From positions 1 through 64,000 of the forward strand of contig NZ_NPJJ01000023.1 in assembly GCF_002251385.1 (NCBI RefSeq): a stretch of DNA of 64,000 bases. Direction: 5' to 3'. Both the position numbers and the translations under genes were made by a program. This document shows positions 26,356-36,097 of the stretch, piece by piece (position 1 is the first letter of the stretch; the number at the start of each line of letters is the position of its first letter). A model generated the notes under the pieces. It did not search any database. It was given only the letters and a program-made list of their open reading frames with translations, and had not been told where the DNA came from. Source of the DNA: Prevotella sp. P5-108 (GTDB lineage: Bacteria; Bacteroidota; Bacteroidia; Bacteroidales; Bacteroidaceae).

Positions 26356-28533
26356 TCAGTTGGCTACCTCTGAGATGAACTTGATGCGCACCAGGCGTAT
26401 GTTTTCGTCGGTGTAGTCGCCTCCCAGTTCCTCGACGGCTGTGTCGAGGTCGTCGGTGTCGGCCTCCATGAAGTAGTCGAAGATGTCGTCGATGGCGTCG
26501 TCGTCCATCACATCGCGCAGGAAGTAGTCGATGTTGAGTTTGGTGCCGCTGTAGACGATGCTCTCTATCTCGTCGAGCAGCTCGTCGAAGTCGAGTCCCA
26601 TGGCCGACGCCAGGTCGTCGAGTGCTATCTGGCGGTCTATGCTCTGGATAATCTTGACCTTGACCATGCTGTTCTTGGCTACCGTCTTTACGCGTATGTC
26701 CTCGGGTCTCTCGATGCCGTATTCTTCGCAGTGGCGGCGTATAAGGTCACAGAATTCGGCGCCATACTTCTTGGCTTTTCCCGCACCCACGCCCTGTATG
26801 TTCTGCAGTTCCTGCAGGGTGACGGGATACATGGTCGCCATCTGCTCAAGCGACTGGTCGAAGAAGATGACGTAGGGTGCGAGCCCCAGGCGCTTGGCCA
26901 CCTTCTTGCGCAGGCTGACGAGCATCTCGTAGAGCTCGGGGTCGAGCGCTGCCATGGCTCCCTGGGCGTCGTCGTCTTCGTATTCGTCCTTGAACTCGGT
27001 GTCCATGACCACCATGAAGGAGTGGGGCGACTTGATGAAGCGCCGTCCTGACGGTGTGACCTTGAGCAGTCCGTAGTTTTCCACATCCTTCTTCATGTAG
27101 CCGGCTATCATGGCCTGTCGGATGACGGGGTTCCAGAGCTTCTCGTTGAAGTCCTCGCCCGAGCCGAACTCTTCGAGCTCGTTGTGGTGATGGGATACGA
27201 TGTCGTCGGTGCCTCGGCCCTTGATGAAGTCGATGACATACTCCTGGCGGAAGTTCTCCTTGAGCGCCAGCACCGCCTCGAGGGCTATCACCAGCTGCTG
27301 CTGTGCCTCTATCCGCTCTTTGGGGTGCAGACAGTTGTCGCAGTTGCCGCAGTTGTCCTTGTCATATTCCTCGCCGAAGTAGTGGAGCAGTATGCGTCGG
27401 CGGCAAACCGACGACTCGGCATAGGCTGCCGTCTCCTGGAGCAGCTGCCGGCCTATGTCCTGCTCGTTGAGGGGTTTGCCCTCCATGAATTTCTCGAGCT
27501 TGTGCAGGTCTTTGTAGGAGTAGAAGGCTATGCAGATGCCTTCGCCTCCATCCCGGCCTGCGCGTCCGGTCTCCTGGTAGTATCCCTCCAGGCTCTTGGG
27601 TATGTCGTAGTGGAAGACGAATCTCACGTCGGGCTTGTCGATGCCCATGCCGAAGGCTATGGTGGCCACGATGACATCGATGCGCTCCATGAGGAAGTCG
27701 TCCTGGGTCTGCGAGCGCGTGGCGCTGTCGAGGCCGGCATGATAGGGTGCCGCCTTGATGTCGTTGGCCTTGAGCTCGGCCGCCAGTTCTTCTACCGTCT
27801 TGCGCGAGAGACAGTAGATGATACCGCTCTTGCCCGGGTGCTTCTTGATAAAGAGCACAATCTGCTTGTTGATCTCCTTGGTCTTGGGCCGCACCTCGTA
27901 GTAGAGGTTGGGCCTGTTGAAGGAGCTCTTGTACTCGATGGCGTCCTGTATCTCCAGATTTTTCTTGATATCGCTTCTCACCTTGTCGGTGGCAGTAGCC
28001 GTGAGGGCTATCACCGGCGCGTTGCCAATCTTGTTGATGGTAGGTCTGAGGTTGCGGTACTCGGGTCGGAAGTCGTGTCCCCACTCCGAGATGCAGTGGG
28101 CTTCATCGATGGCATAGAACGAAATCTTGAACGACTTGAAAAACTCCAGGTTCTCGGGCTTGTTGAGCGACTCGGGAGCCACATAGAGCAGCTTGGTCTG
28201 GCCGTTGCGCATGTCATTCATCACCTGTGTGGTCTGCGCCTTGGTGAGCGACGAGTTGAGGTAATGGGCCAGTCCGTTGTGCTCGCTGATGCCATTGACG
28301 GCGTCTACCTGGTTTTTCATCAGGGCGATGAGTGGCGACACGACGATGGCAGTGCCCTCCATGAGGAGCGACGGCAGCTGGTAACACAGGCTCTTGCCTC
28401 CGCCGGTGGGCATGAGCACAAAGACGTTGTGCCCCGCCATGAGCGAGCGGATAATGGCTTCCTGGTCGCCTTTGAACGAGTCAAAGCCGAAATAGTGCTT
28501 TAGTTTTTCCGAAAGATTTATGTTGTCTGTCAT
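26356..28533 (-). CDS. recQ: ATP-dependent DNA helicase RecQ
   Basis: The 725-residue protein has helicase motif I (MPTGGGKSLCYQLP, about 37-50), the DEAH box (YAIDEAHCISEWGHDFRPEY), motif VI (QETGRAGRDGG), a RecQ zinc domain (CRRRILLHYFG ... CGNCDNC) and an HRDC domain (about 525-600). An acidic C-terminal extension (about 630-725) is typical of Bacteroidetes RecQ. It unwinds recombination intermediates and stalled forks. It lies downstream of clpX on the same strand, separated by a GC-rich hairpin. Confidence 0.97.
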   Translation of the reverse strand: MTDNINLSEKLKHYFGFDSFKGDQEAIIRSLMAGHNVFVLMPTGGGKSLCYQLPSLLMEGTAIVVSPLIALMKNQVDAVNGISEHNGLAHYLNSSLTKAQTTQVMNDMRNGQTKLLYVAPESLNKPENLEFFKSFKISFYAIDEAHCISEWGHDFRPEYRNLRPTINKIGNAPVIALTATATDKVRSDIKKNLEIQDAIEYKSSFNRPNLYYEVRPKTKEINKQIVLFIKKHPGKSGIIYCLSRKTVEELAAELKANDIKAAPYHAGLDSATRSQTQDDFLMERIDVIVATIAFGMGIDKPDVRFVFHYDIPKSLEGYYQETGRAGRDGGEGICIAFYSYKDLHKLEKFMEGKPLNEQDIGRQLLQETAAYAESSVCRRRILLHYFGEEYDKDNCGNCDNCLHPKERIEAQQQLVIALEAVLALKENFRQEYVIDFIKGRGTDDIVSHHHNELEEFGSGEDFNEKLWNPVIRQAMIAGYMKKDVENYGLLKVTPSGRRFIKSPHSFMVVMDTEFKDEYEDDDAQGAMAALDPELYEMLVSLRKKVAKRLGLAPYVIFFDQSLEQMATMYPVTLQELQNIQGVGAGKAKKYGAEFCDLIRRHCEEYGIERPEDIRVKTVAKNSMVKVKIIQSIDRQIALDDLASAMGLDFDELLDEIESIVYSGTKLNIDYFLRDVMDDDAIDDIFDYFMEADTDDLDTAVEELGGDYTDENIRLVRIKFISEVAN

Positions 28534-28619
28534 ATTGATATAAAGCAGTTTTCTTTCTCCAAGGAACTGGGGTGGGGGAGATAGAATTACTGATAATTAT
28601 ATATCTGATGACGGTGGGG

Positions 28620-28645
28620 CTGCCCGGGGCGGTCCCACCGGGCAG
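28620..28645 (-). terminator. GC-rich hairpin between clpX and recQ
   Basis: CTGCCCGG (28620-28627) pairs with CCGGGCAG (28638-28645), immediately after the clpX stop codon. There is no strong T run, so it may only weaken read-through into recQ or stabilise the clpX mRNA. Confidence 0.55.
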
Positions 28646-28646
28646 A

Positions 28647-29891
28647 TTACTGGGCTTCCTGCTTCTGGAAATTGGATTTCTCCATCTGTTCCTTGGCGTA
28701 GGCGAGGGTGACTTCGAATGTCTTGGTACGCTTGGAGGGCAGCTCGAACATGGCGTCCATCATGATGGCTTCGACGATGGAGCGCAGTCCGCGTGCGCCC
28801 AGCTTGTACTCTACCGCCTTGTCGACGATGTAGTTGAGCGCCGCCTGGTCGAAGGTGAGCTCAATGCCGTCGATGGCCATCAGCTTGATGTACTGCTTGA
28901 CTATCGAGTTCTTGGGCTCTACGAGGATGCGCTCCAGGGCGGGCTTGTCGAGGGGATTGAGGTGGGTGAGCACGGGCAGGCGTCCGATAATCTCGGGGAT
29001 GAGTCCGAACGACTTGAGGTCCTGCGGCGTGACGTACTGTATGAGGTTGTTCTTGTCAATGCGTGCCACGTTCTGCACCGAGTTGTATCCCACCACGTGG
29101 GTGTTCATGCGCTGGGCTATCTTGGTCTCGATGCCGTCGAAGGCTCCACCGCAGATGAACAGGATGTTGCGCGTATCGACATGGATGTAGTCCTGGTCGG
29201 GATGCTTGCGGCCTCCCTTGGGCGGCACGTTGACCATAGTGCCTTCGAGGAGCTTGAGCAGACCCTGCTGCACGCCCTCGCCGCTCACGTCGCGGGTGAT
29301 GCTGGGGTTGTCACTCTTGCGGGCTATCTTGTCTATCTCGTCGATGAAGACGATGCCGCACTCGGCTTTTGCCACATCGTAGTCGGCCACCTGGAGGAGT
29401 CGGGAGAGGATGCTCTCGACATCTTCGCCCACGTATCCGGCTTCGGTAAATACGGTGGCATCGACGATGGTGAAGGGCACGTTGAGCAGATGGGCTATGG
29501 TGCGCGCCAACAGCGTCTTGCCGGTACCTGTGCTGCCCACCATCATGATGTTGCTCTTCTCGATTTCCACTCCGTCGTCGTCGATGTGCTGCTGCAGGCG
29601 CTTATAGTGGTTGTAGACAGCCACGGAGAGGAATCGCTTGGCGTCGTCTTGACCTATGACATACTGGTCGAGGTACTCCTTGATTTTGCGGGGCTTGGGT
29701 ATCTCCTTGAGGGTGAAGGCGTCGGTGGGTTTCTTGTTGGCGGCTGCGCTGCCATAGGCTCCGGTCGACTCGGCTATCTCGTAGGCTTGCTTGGCGCAGT
29801 CGTCGCAGATGAAGCCGTGAAGCCCCGAGATGATGAGGTTGACCTGGCTCTCGTCGCGGCCGCAGAAACTACATACTTTCTTCTTAGCCAT
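28647..29891 (-). CDS. clpX: ATP-dependent Clp protease ATPase subunit ClpX
   Basis: The 414-residue protein has the N-terminal zinc-binding domain (CSFC and CDDC at residues 7-10 and 29-32), Walker A GSTGTGKT, Walker [11 protein letters not shown] and a ClpP-contacting loop. It unfolds tagged substrates and feeds them to ClpP. Its start overlaps the clpP stop codon by 8 bp, so the two are translated together. Confidence 0.98.
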   Translation of the reverse strand: MAKKKVCSFCGRDESQVNLIISGLHGFICDDCAKQAYEIAESTGAYGSAAANKKPTDAFTLKEIPKPRKIKEYLDQYVIGQDDAKRFLSVAVYNHYKRLQQHIDDDGVEIEKSNIMMVGSTGTGKTLLARTIAHLLNVPFTIVDATVFTEAGYVGEDVESILSRLLQVADYDVAKAECGIVFIDEIDKIARKSDNPSITRDVSGEGVQQGLLKLLEGTMVNVPPKGGRKHPDQDYIHVDTRNILFICGGAFDGIETKIAQRMNTHVVGYNSVQNVARIDKNNLIQYVTPQDLKSFGLIPEIIGRLPVLTHLNPLDKPALERILVEPKNSIVKQYIKLMAIDGIELTFDQAALNYIVDKAVEYKLGARGLRSIVEAIMMDAMFELPSKRTKTFEVTLAYAKEQMEKSNFQKQEAQ

Positions 29892-30558
29892 TCTTCTTGC
29901 GTGTTAATATAGTGTCTATCATGCCATAGTCCTTGGCCTCCTGGGCAGTCATCCAGTAGTTGCGGTCACTGTCCTGCCATACCTTGTCGTAGGGCGTGTG
30001 TGAGTGCTCACTGATAATGGTGTAGAGTTCCTTCTTGAACTTCTGAATCTCCTTGGCCTCAATCTCGATGTCGGACGCCTGTCCCTGTACTCCGCCGAGG
30101 GGCTGGTGAATCATCACTCGGCTGTGGGTGAGTGCCTGTCGCTTGCCTTCGGTTCCGGCTGTGAGCAGCACGGCAGCCATCGAGGCAGCCATGCCGGTGC
30201 AGATGGTGGCTACGTCGCTCGAGATAAACTGCATGGTATCATAGATGCCCAGTCCGGCTGTGACGCTGCCGCCGGGGCTGTTGATGTAGATGGAGATATC
30301 CTTCTCTGGGTCGGTAGAGTCGAGGTAGAGCAGCTGGGCCTGCAGGGTATTGGCGGTATAGTCGTCAATCTCGGTACCGAGGAAGATGATGCGTTCCATC
30401 ATGAGTCGTGAGAATACGTCCATCTGGGTGACATTGAGCTGGCGCTCTTCCAGAATATAGGGATTGATGTACTGTGCCTGCGACTTGATGACATCATCGA
30501 GTGCCATGCCGTTAATGCCTAAATGCTGGGTGGCATACTTGCGAAAATCTCTATTCAT
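29884..30558 (-). CDS. clpP: ATP-dependent Clp protease proteolytic subunit ClpP
   Basis: The 224-residue protein has the serine protease residues Ser126 (GMAASMA) and His151 ([10 protein letters not shown]), with the Asp in the following helix. Translation from a codon further upstream is possible in the open frame but would read through the promoter region; [15 protein letters not shown] is the natural start. It forms the 14-subunit chamber used by ClpX. It follows trigger factor, as in most bacteria, but a -7 box lies between them. Confidence 0.97.
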   Translation of the reverse strand: MNRDFRKYATQHLGINGMALDDVIKSQAQYINPYILEERQLNVTQMDVFSRLMMERIIFLGTEIDDYTANTLQAQLLYLDSTDPEKDISIYINSPGGSVTAGLGIYDTMQFISSDVATICTGMAASMAAVLLTAGTEGKRQALTHSRVMIHQPLGGVQGQASDIEIEAKEIQKFKKELYTIISEHSHTPYDKVWQDSDRNYWMTAQEAKDYGMIDTILTRKKNG

Positions 30559-30629
30559 GATAATAATAATATATGTAATGAATGAAAACAAAGAGAGGTT
30601 GCCTACTCTTTTATGCATTGTTCTAAGAA

Positions 30630-30637
30630 CAAAGATA
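30630..30637 (-). promoter_or_regulatory. Possible clpP promoter (-7 box)
   Basis: TATCTTTG on the minus strand, 72 nt before the clpP ATG. A TTGTCAA lies about 14 nt upstream, closer than the usual -33 distance, so the promoter is not certain. Confidence 0.45.
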
Positions 30638-30691
30638 CATAAAAAAGTTGACAACCTCCTTATCTTTAAGAAGTTTTTTTTTAATTTCTTT

Positions 30692-32044
30692 TTATGCGTC
30701 GAGTTTGTTGAATTCGTCGAGGGTCACTTCCTTGACGTTGAGCTTGACAACGCCCTTGAGTTTCTCGGTGAGCTTGCGGTCGATGGCGCGCTCTACAAAC
30801 GACTGGATGTGCTCCTGCTTCTTGAGCATCTCGGTGGCGTAGTTGTCCAGGTACTCGTCGGGCACATTGTTCATGCCGTACTGTGCAAACTGGGCGCGGG
30901 CAGCCTCCTTGGCAGTCTCCTTGACGTCGTTGTCGTCAATCTTGATTTCCTGGGCGGCAACCAGCTTCTCTCTGATGAGGTGCCATGTCAGCTCGTTGAT
31001 GCTGGCTTCGTAGTTCTTCTCTACAAACTCCTCACCCTTGTCCTTGTTGTTGGCGAGCATGATGCGCTTGAGCAGGGCGTCGGGGAACTCGAGCTTGCCG
31101 ACCTTCTTCTCGCAGTGCTTGCGCACGTCCATGAGGAAGCGGAAGTCGGTGTTGACCTCAAACTGAGCCTTGAGGTTCTCGGCAATCTTGGCGCGGAATG
31201 CAGCCTCGTCGGCCACGTTGCCCTCGCCGTATACGCGGTCGAAGAGCTCCTGATTAACCTCGTGCTTGGTAAAGTGGTTGATTTCCTTGACCTGATAGCT
31301 GAAGTCGCCGGTGTGCTCGGCTACCTCCTTGCGGTCTATCTTGAGGAGTGAGGAAACCTCGGCGTCGTTCTCGGGATAAGCCTTGCGGGGAGAGAAGGTC
31401 ACTACATCGCCGGGTTTAACGCCGTCGAAGAGGTTCTTCTGGTCCTCGACCTTGATGTAAGAAGGCATAATTATGGCGTCCTCGACTACGATGCCGCCTT
31501 CCTTGGTGTTGCCGGCCTCGTCGAGCTCGCGCAGTTCGCCCTTGAGGGTGTCGTTCTCCTCGTAGTGGTCGCCGGGAGCGTAGCTGCCAGCCTGTGAAGC
31601 GAACATATCTACCTGACGGTCGATGAGCTCGTCGTCAACCTTGAGCTGGTAGTAGTCTACCTTGTCGCGGCCTGTGAGTTCGCACTTGAACTCGGGGGCG
31701 ATGGCGATGTCGAACTTGAAGGTGTAGGGACCGTCCTTCTCGAGGTCCTGGGGCTCCTGTGACTCTGATGCCATGGGCTCGCCCAACATCTGGATGTTAT
31801 TGTCCTTGATGTACTTCTGCAGCTGCTCGCCTACCAACTTGTTGATGGCGTCCATCTTGACGCTCATACCAAACTGGCGCTTGATGAGGCTTAATGGGGC
31901 CTTACCTGGGCGGAAGCCGGGGATATTGGCCTTCTTGCGATAGTCTTCGATTGTCTTATTGACATCCTTCTTGATGTCTGCCTCTTCAACCACGAGGGTG
32001 AGCAGACCGCTTACTTTGTCAGGGTTTTCAAATGAAATATTCAT
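30692..32044 (-). CDS. tig: Trigger factor (ribosome-associated chaperone)
   Basis: The 450-residue protein begins with the ribosome-binding domain; the signature is present as GFRPGKAPLSLIKRQFG (about 44-60). A degenerate peptidyl-prolyl isomerase domain and a helical C-terminal domain follow. It holds nascent chains at the ribosome exit. TAATTTTG on the minus strand at 32094-32087 is its likely -7 box. It heads the tig-clpP-clpX-recQ series. Confidence 0.95.
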   Translation of the reverse strand: MNISFENPDKVSGLLTLVVEEADIKKDVNKTIEDYRKKANIPGFRPGKAPLSLIKRQFGMSVKMDAINKLVGEQLQKYIKDNNIQMLGEPMASESQEPQDLEKDGPYTFKFDIAIAPEFKCELTGRDKVDYYQLKVDDELIDRQVDMFASQAGSYAPGDHYEENDTLKGELRELDEAGNTKEGGIVVEDAIIMPSYIKVEDQKNLFDGVKPGDVVTFSPRKAYPENDAEVSSLLKIDRKEVAEHTGDFSYQVKEINHFTKHEVNQELFDRVYGEGNVADEAAFRAKIAENLKAQFEVNTDFRFLMDVRKHCEKKVGKLEFPDALLKRIMLANNKDKGEEFVEKNYEASINELTWHLIREKLVAAQEIKIDDNDVKETAKEAARAQFAQYGMNNVPDEYLDNYATEMLKKQEHIQSFVERAIDRKLTEKLKGVVKLNVKEVTLDEFNKLDA

Positions 32045-32172
32045 CTCTGATACTATTTATAAATTTTTGATTTTCCGAATGAGTCGCAAAATTACTCATT
32101 TTTAGCGACATTACCTAATAATCTTGTGGAAAAGTGCATCCGCGGGCGGCTGGCGGCCGTCTGCAGATGGGT

Positions 32173-32982
32173 TTAGTCGCGGTGCATGGCTGCCGCGGCC
32201 GCTGCTGCCTGCTCGTCTTCCTCGGTGGGGGTGAAGCGGGTCAGCTGGAAGTTGTCGGTGAGGTAGTTCTTGCGCACCACGGGGTTTGACGCCAGCTCTT
32301 CGGGCTTTCCGCTGAAGAGAATCTTACCCTCGAAGAGCAGGTAGCCACGGTCGATGATGGCCAGGGTATCGCGCACGTTGTGGTCGGTGATGAGTATGCC
32401 GATGTTGCGGTACTTCAGTCGCCACACGATGTGCTGGATGTCGGCCACAGCCACGGGGTCTACGCCGGCAAACGGCTCGTCGAGCATCACAAACTTGGGG
32501 TTGATGGCGAGGCAACGGGCAATCTCGGTGCGGCGGCGCTCGCCACCCGAGAGTTGGGTTCCCATGTTCTTGCGCACCTTGGTGAGGCGGAACTCCTTGA
32601 TGAGGCTTTCGAGCTCTCTAAGCTGCTCTTCATGGCTGAGCTGCGTCATCTCGAGCACGGCCATGATATTGTCTTCCACGCTCATCTGGCGGAACACGCT
32701 GGCCTCCTGGGGCAGATAGCCTATGCCTGCCCGGGCATGCTTGTAGACGGGGTAGTTGGTGATGTCGATGTCGTTGAGGCTTACGCGGCCCTCGTTGGGC
32801 ACTACCAGACCGGTGGTCATATAGAACGAGGTGGTCTTGCCTGCACCGTTGGGTCCGAGCAATCCCACGATTTCTCCTTGCTTCACATGGAAGTCGACCT
32901 TGTTGACCACCGTGCGCTTGCCATATCTTTTTACAAGACCCTCTGTGCGGAGGGTCATCACCATGTTGTCTGTATCGGCCAT
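32173..32982 (-). CDS. lptB: LPS export ABC transporter ATPase LptB
   Basis: The 269-residue protein has Walker [10 protein letters not shown], the signature [15 protein letters not shown] and Walker [14 protein letters not shown], which match LptB closely. It drives extraction of lipopolysaccharide from the inner membrane with LptF and LptG, not encoded here. A roughly 30-residue tail with an alanine run ([16 protein letters not shown]) extends beyond the E. coli protein. A -7 box TAATTTTG lies just upstream on the minus strand (about 33005-33012). Confidence 0.95.
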   Translation of the reverse strand: MADTDNMVMTLRTEGLVKRYGKRTVVNKVDFHVKQGEIVGLLGPNGAGKTTSFYMTTGLVVPNEGRVSLNDIDITNYPVYKHARAGIGYLPQEASVFRQMSVEDNIMAVLEMTQLSHEEQLRELESLIKEFRLTKVRKNMGTQLSGGERRRTEIARCLAINPKFVMLDEPFAGVDPVAVADIQHIVWRLKYRNIGILITDHNVRDTLAIIDRGYLLFEGKILFSGKPEELASNPVVRKNYLTDNFQLTRFTPTEEDEQAAAAAAAMHRD

Positions 32983-33086
32983 AAATAGCTATTGTTTATC
33001 GTGCAAAATTACAAAAAAATAAGACAATTACACTGAGAATACTAAAAAACTATTATATACATGGTAGTTTTTTGACCTTTTTTGGT

Positions 33087-33094
33087 TACTTTTG
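33087..33094 (+). promoter_or_regulatory. Promoter -7 box of the MlaEF-type operon
   Basis: TACTTTTG matches the consensus and lies 24 nt before the ATG at 33119. It overlaps the farther upstream ATG at 33092, which therefore cannot be the start for this transcript. Confidence 0.55.
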
Positions 33095-33118
33095 CAACGT
33101 AAAACGGACATTAAGCCT

Positions 33119-33877
33119 ATGTTGATAATCAAATTGTTAAAGAAATATCTCACCACTTTCGGCAAATACCTCATCCTGATGGGGCGCTCGTTCAGCGTGC
33201 CCGAGCGGATGCGCATGTTTGCCAAGCGGTATATCAAGGAGATGTCGCAGTTGGGCGTAGACTCAATACCCATCGTGCTGCTTATCTCCTTCTTCATCGG
33301 CGCCGTAATCTGCATACAGATGAAGGTGAATATCCAGAGCCCCTGGATGCCGCGCTGGGTGTCGGGCTATACCACTCGCGAGATTATGCTGCTCGAGTTT
33401 TCGAGCTCCATCATGTGTCTCATCCTCTCGGGTAAGGTGGGCTCCAACATTGCCTCTGAGTTGGGCACCATGCGCGTGACCCAGCAGATAGACGCCCTGG
33501 AGATTATGGGCGTCAACTCGGCCTCGTTTCTCATCCTGCCCAAGATAGCAGGCCTGATGACGATGATGCCCACCCTGGTAGTCTGCTCCTCGGCGATGGG
33601 CATCGTGGGTGCTTATGGCACAGCCTATATCGGGCATCTCCTGCCGCCCGATGACCTGACCTTAGGACTGCAACACGCCTTCAATCCATGGTTTGTATGG
33701 ATGAGTATCATCAAGAGTACCTTCTTTGCCTATATCATTGCCAGCGTGTCGTCGTTCTTCGGCTACACCGTCGAGGGCGGCTCTGTCGAGGTGGGCAAGG
33801 CCAGCACCGACGCCGTGGTGTGCAGTTCGGTACTCATCCTCTTTTCCGACGTTTTCCTTACCCAAATCCTGAGTTGA
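33119..33877 (+). CDS. mlaE: MlaE-type phospholipid/organic-solvent ABC transporter permease
   Basis: The 252-residue protein has five to six membrane segments and the MlaE motif region ELGTMRVTQQIDALEIMGVN with a preceding SGKVGSNIASE. It forms the membrane part of an intermembrane lipid transporter that keeps outer-membrane asymmetry. The start at 33119 was chosen because the -7 box overlaps the upstream ATG. The ATPase gene begins 1 bp after its stop codon. The MCE substrate-binding subunit (MlaD) is not in this window. Confidence 0.9.
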   Translation: MLIIKLLKKYLTTFGKYLILMGRSFSVPERMRMFAKRYIKEMSQLGVDSIPIVLLISFFIGAVICIQMKVNIQSPWMPRWVSGYTTREIMLLEFSSSIMCLILSGKVGSNIASELGTMRVTQQIDALEIMGVNSASFLILPKIAGLMTMMPTLVVCSSAMGIVGAYGTAYIGHLLPPDDLTLGLQHAFNPWFVWMSIIKSTFFAYIIASVSSFFGYTVEGGSVEVGKASTDAVVCSSVLILFSDVFLTQILS

Positions 33878-33878
33878 T

Positions 33879-34640
33879 ATGATAGAAGTCAAGAATCTTA
33901 CCAAGTCCTTTGGCGACAAGACCGTACTGCGTGGCATCAATGCCCGTTTTGAGACCGGCAAGACCAACCTCATCATCGGCCAGAGCGGTTCGGGCAAGAC
34001 GGTGCTGATGAAGAACCTCGTAGGACTGCTGCACCCAACCTCGGGAGAGGTGCTCTACGACGGGCGCGACTTCGTGGGCATGACCAAGCGCGAGCAGGTG
34101 ATGATGCGCCGTGAGATGGGCATGATTTTCCAGGGCGCCGCACTCTTTGACTCGATGTCTGTGAGAGACAATGTGCAGTTCCCACTCGATATGTTTTCCT
34201 CGCTCAACTATGCCGACCGCGTGCGCCGTGCCGAGGAATGCCTTGACCGTGTCAACCTGGTGGAGGCAGCCAACAAGTATCCCGACGAAATCTCGGGAGG
34301 TATGCAGAAGCGTGTGGCGATTGCCCGAGCCATCGTGCTCAATCCCAAATACCTCTTCTGCGACGAGCCCAACTCCGGCCTGGACCCCCAGACGTCGCTC
34401 GTGATAGACCATCTGCTCTCCGACATCACCCACGAGTATGGCATCACCACTATCATCAACACCCACGATATGAACTCAGTGATGGGTATCGGCGAGAATA
34501 TCATCTTTATATATAAAGGTACGAAGGAGTGGCAGGGAGTGAGCGCCGACATCATGGGCTCGACCAATGAGCGGCTTACCGACTTCATCTTTGCCAGCGA
34601 CCTGCTCAAGAAGATGAAGCGCACCGAGATGCAAGGCTGA
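33879..34640 (+). CDS. mlaF: MlaF-type ABC transporter ATPase
   Basis: The 253-residue protein has Walker A GQSGSGKTVLMK, the signature SGGMQKRVAIARAI and Walker B KYLFCDEPNSGLDP; the Met in SGGMQKR and the DEPNSGLDP form are typical of the MlaF group. It powers the permease encoded just upstream. A strong terminator follows, shared with the convergent MATE gene. Confidence 0.93.
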   Translation: MIEVKNLTKSFGDKTVLRGINARFETGKTNLIIGQSGSGKTVLMKNLVGLLHPTSGEVLYDGRDFVGMTKREQVMMRREMGMIFQGAALFDSMSVRDNVQFPLDMFSSLNYADRVRRAEECLDRVNLVEAANKYPDEISGGMQKRVAIARAIVLNPKYLFCDEPNSGLDPQTSLVIDHLLSDITHEYGITTIINTHDMNSVMGIGENIIFIYKGTKEWQGVSADIMGSTNERLTDFIFASDLLKKMKRTEMQG

Positions 34641-34666
34641 GCCAGCTGACTCGGACTCGATAGAAA

Positions 34667-34702
34667 GCGAAAAGGGCAAATCTGCGGATTTGCCCTTTTC
34701 GC
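34667..34702. terminator. Bidirectional terminator between mlaF and the MATE gene
   Basis: CGAAAAGGGCAAAT (34668-34681) pairs perfectly with ATTTGCCCTTTTCG (34688-34701). It can serve both convergent genes. Confidence 0.88.
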
Positions 34703-34728
34703 GTATATGCAGTGCAGTGACCAGCGTG

Positions 34729-36069
34729 TCAGCGCTCGGCCATCACCCGGAGCTCCTTGATGAAGCGGCGGTAGAAGAGTATGCCGGCAATGGTAAGACC
34801 TATGGGGAAGGCGGTCCAGATGCCGTATATGCCCCAGCCTGCCACGAAGCCCAGTACGTAGCCCACAGGCAGATTGATGCAGAAGTAGGCGATGAAGGCG
34901 TAGTACATCATCGGCTTCACGCAGGCTATGCCGCGCAAGGCGTTGGCGTAGATATACTGCATGCCGTCGCCAAACTGGTAGATGACGAGTATCCATATCA
35001 GATGCGCCACCGTGAGGCACGCCTCGTCGTTGTCGGTGAAGATGAAGCCGATGTCGTGGCGGAAGAGGATGATGGGCAGACTCACCACGGCAGAGAAGAC
35101 CAGCAGCATGCGGAAGCCGTCGGCCGCGCAGCATCGCATGGCGTCATACTCCTTCTGCCCCATGAAGTAGCTGATGCGGATGGATATGGCTGAGGCCATG
35201 CCCGATAGCACCAGGTAGAACAACTGGGAGATGGTAATCATAATCTGGTGAGACGCCAGTGGAATGGTGCCCAACCAGCCCACCATCACACAGCTCAGCG
35301 TGAAGGCAGCCGACTCGGTGCCCAACTGCAGTGCCACGGGCCAGCCCAGACGGTTCATCTCTACAAAGTCGGCACGCGTCACGGTGCTCTGCTTCAGGCT
35401 CTGGCGGTAGCTGATATAGACTCTGCCGGTGAAGAATATCACCACGAGGGCTATCGACATTACCACGCGCGACCCCATGGTGGAGATACCGGCTCCGAGC
35501 AAGCCCAGCTCGGGGAAGGGACCTACGCCGTAGATGAGCAGCCAGTTGAAGAGAATGTTGACCACGTTGCCGCCAATCATTACCCACATCGGCACCTGTG
35601 TGCGGGTGATGCCGTCGAAGAACTGCTTCAGGGTATTGAACATGCCCACGAAGGGGATGCTCACCAGATTGACCAGGAAGTAGGGGCGGATGATAGGCAG
35701 CAGCTCCTCGGGCTGGCCGATGTTGTGCAGGTTCAGGTAGAGCAGCGTCATCATTGCCATGAGCAGCAGCCCCACCACCATGTTGGCCACTATCGAGTTC
35801 TTCACCTTCTGCCCGATTTCGTCGGTGCGGCCCATGCCGAAGAGTCGGCCCACGATGGGGGTAAGTCCGTAAGAGAAACCGAGATAGAAGAGCAGTCCCA
35901 GGGTGAAGATGTTGTTGACCAGACCGGCTGCACCCAGCTCGATGGTGCTGTGGTGGCCTATCATCAGCGTGTCGGCAAAGCCGAGGATGATGGTGCCCAA
36001 CTGTCCGATGACGATGGGCACTCCTATTTCCAAGAGGGGCTTATAATGGTGTCGTTGTGTCTGTTGCAT
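34729..36069 (-). CDS. MATE-family efflux transporter
   Basis: The 446-residue protein has twelve predicted membrane helices and the MatE repeats, with GFADTLMIGHHSTIELGAAG in helix 1-2 and PIVGRLFG in the first loop. Members export cationic drugs or metabolites in exchange for Na+ or H+. The substrate is unknown. It lies 28 bp after the GH3 gene on the same strand and may be transcribed with it. Confidence 0.92.
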   Translation of the reverse strand: MQQTQRHHYKPLLEIGVPIVIGQLGTIILGFADTLMIGHHSTIELGAAGLVNNIFTLGLLFYLGFSYGLTPIVGRLFGMGRTDEIGQKVKNSIVANMVVGLLLMAMMTLLYLNLHNIGQPEELLPIIRPYFLVNLVSIPFVGMFNTLKQFFDGITRTQVPMWVMIGGNVVNILFNWLLIYGVGPFPELGLLGAGISTMGSRVVMSIALVVIFFTGRVYISYRQSLKQSTVTRADFVEMNRLGWPVALQLGTESAAFTLSCVMVGWLGTIPLASHQIMITISQLFYLVLSGMASAISIRISYFMGQKEYDAMRCCAADGFRMLLVFSAVVSLPIILFRHDIGFIFTDNDEACLTVAHLIWILVIYQFGDGMQYIYANALRGIACVKPMMYYAFIAYFCINLPVGYVLGFVAGWGIYGIWTAFPIGLTIAGILFYRRFIKELRVMAER

Positions 36070-36097
36070 TCTTGATTTTCGTTTTACTTGTTTTCGT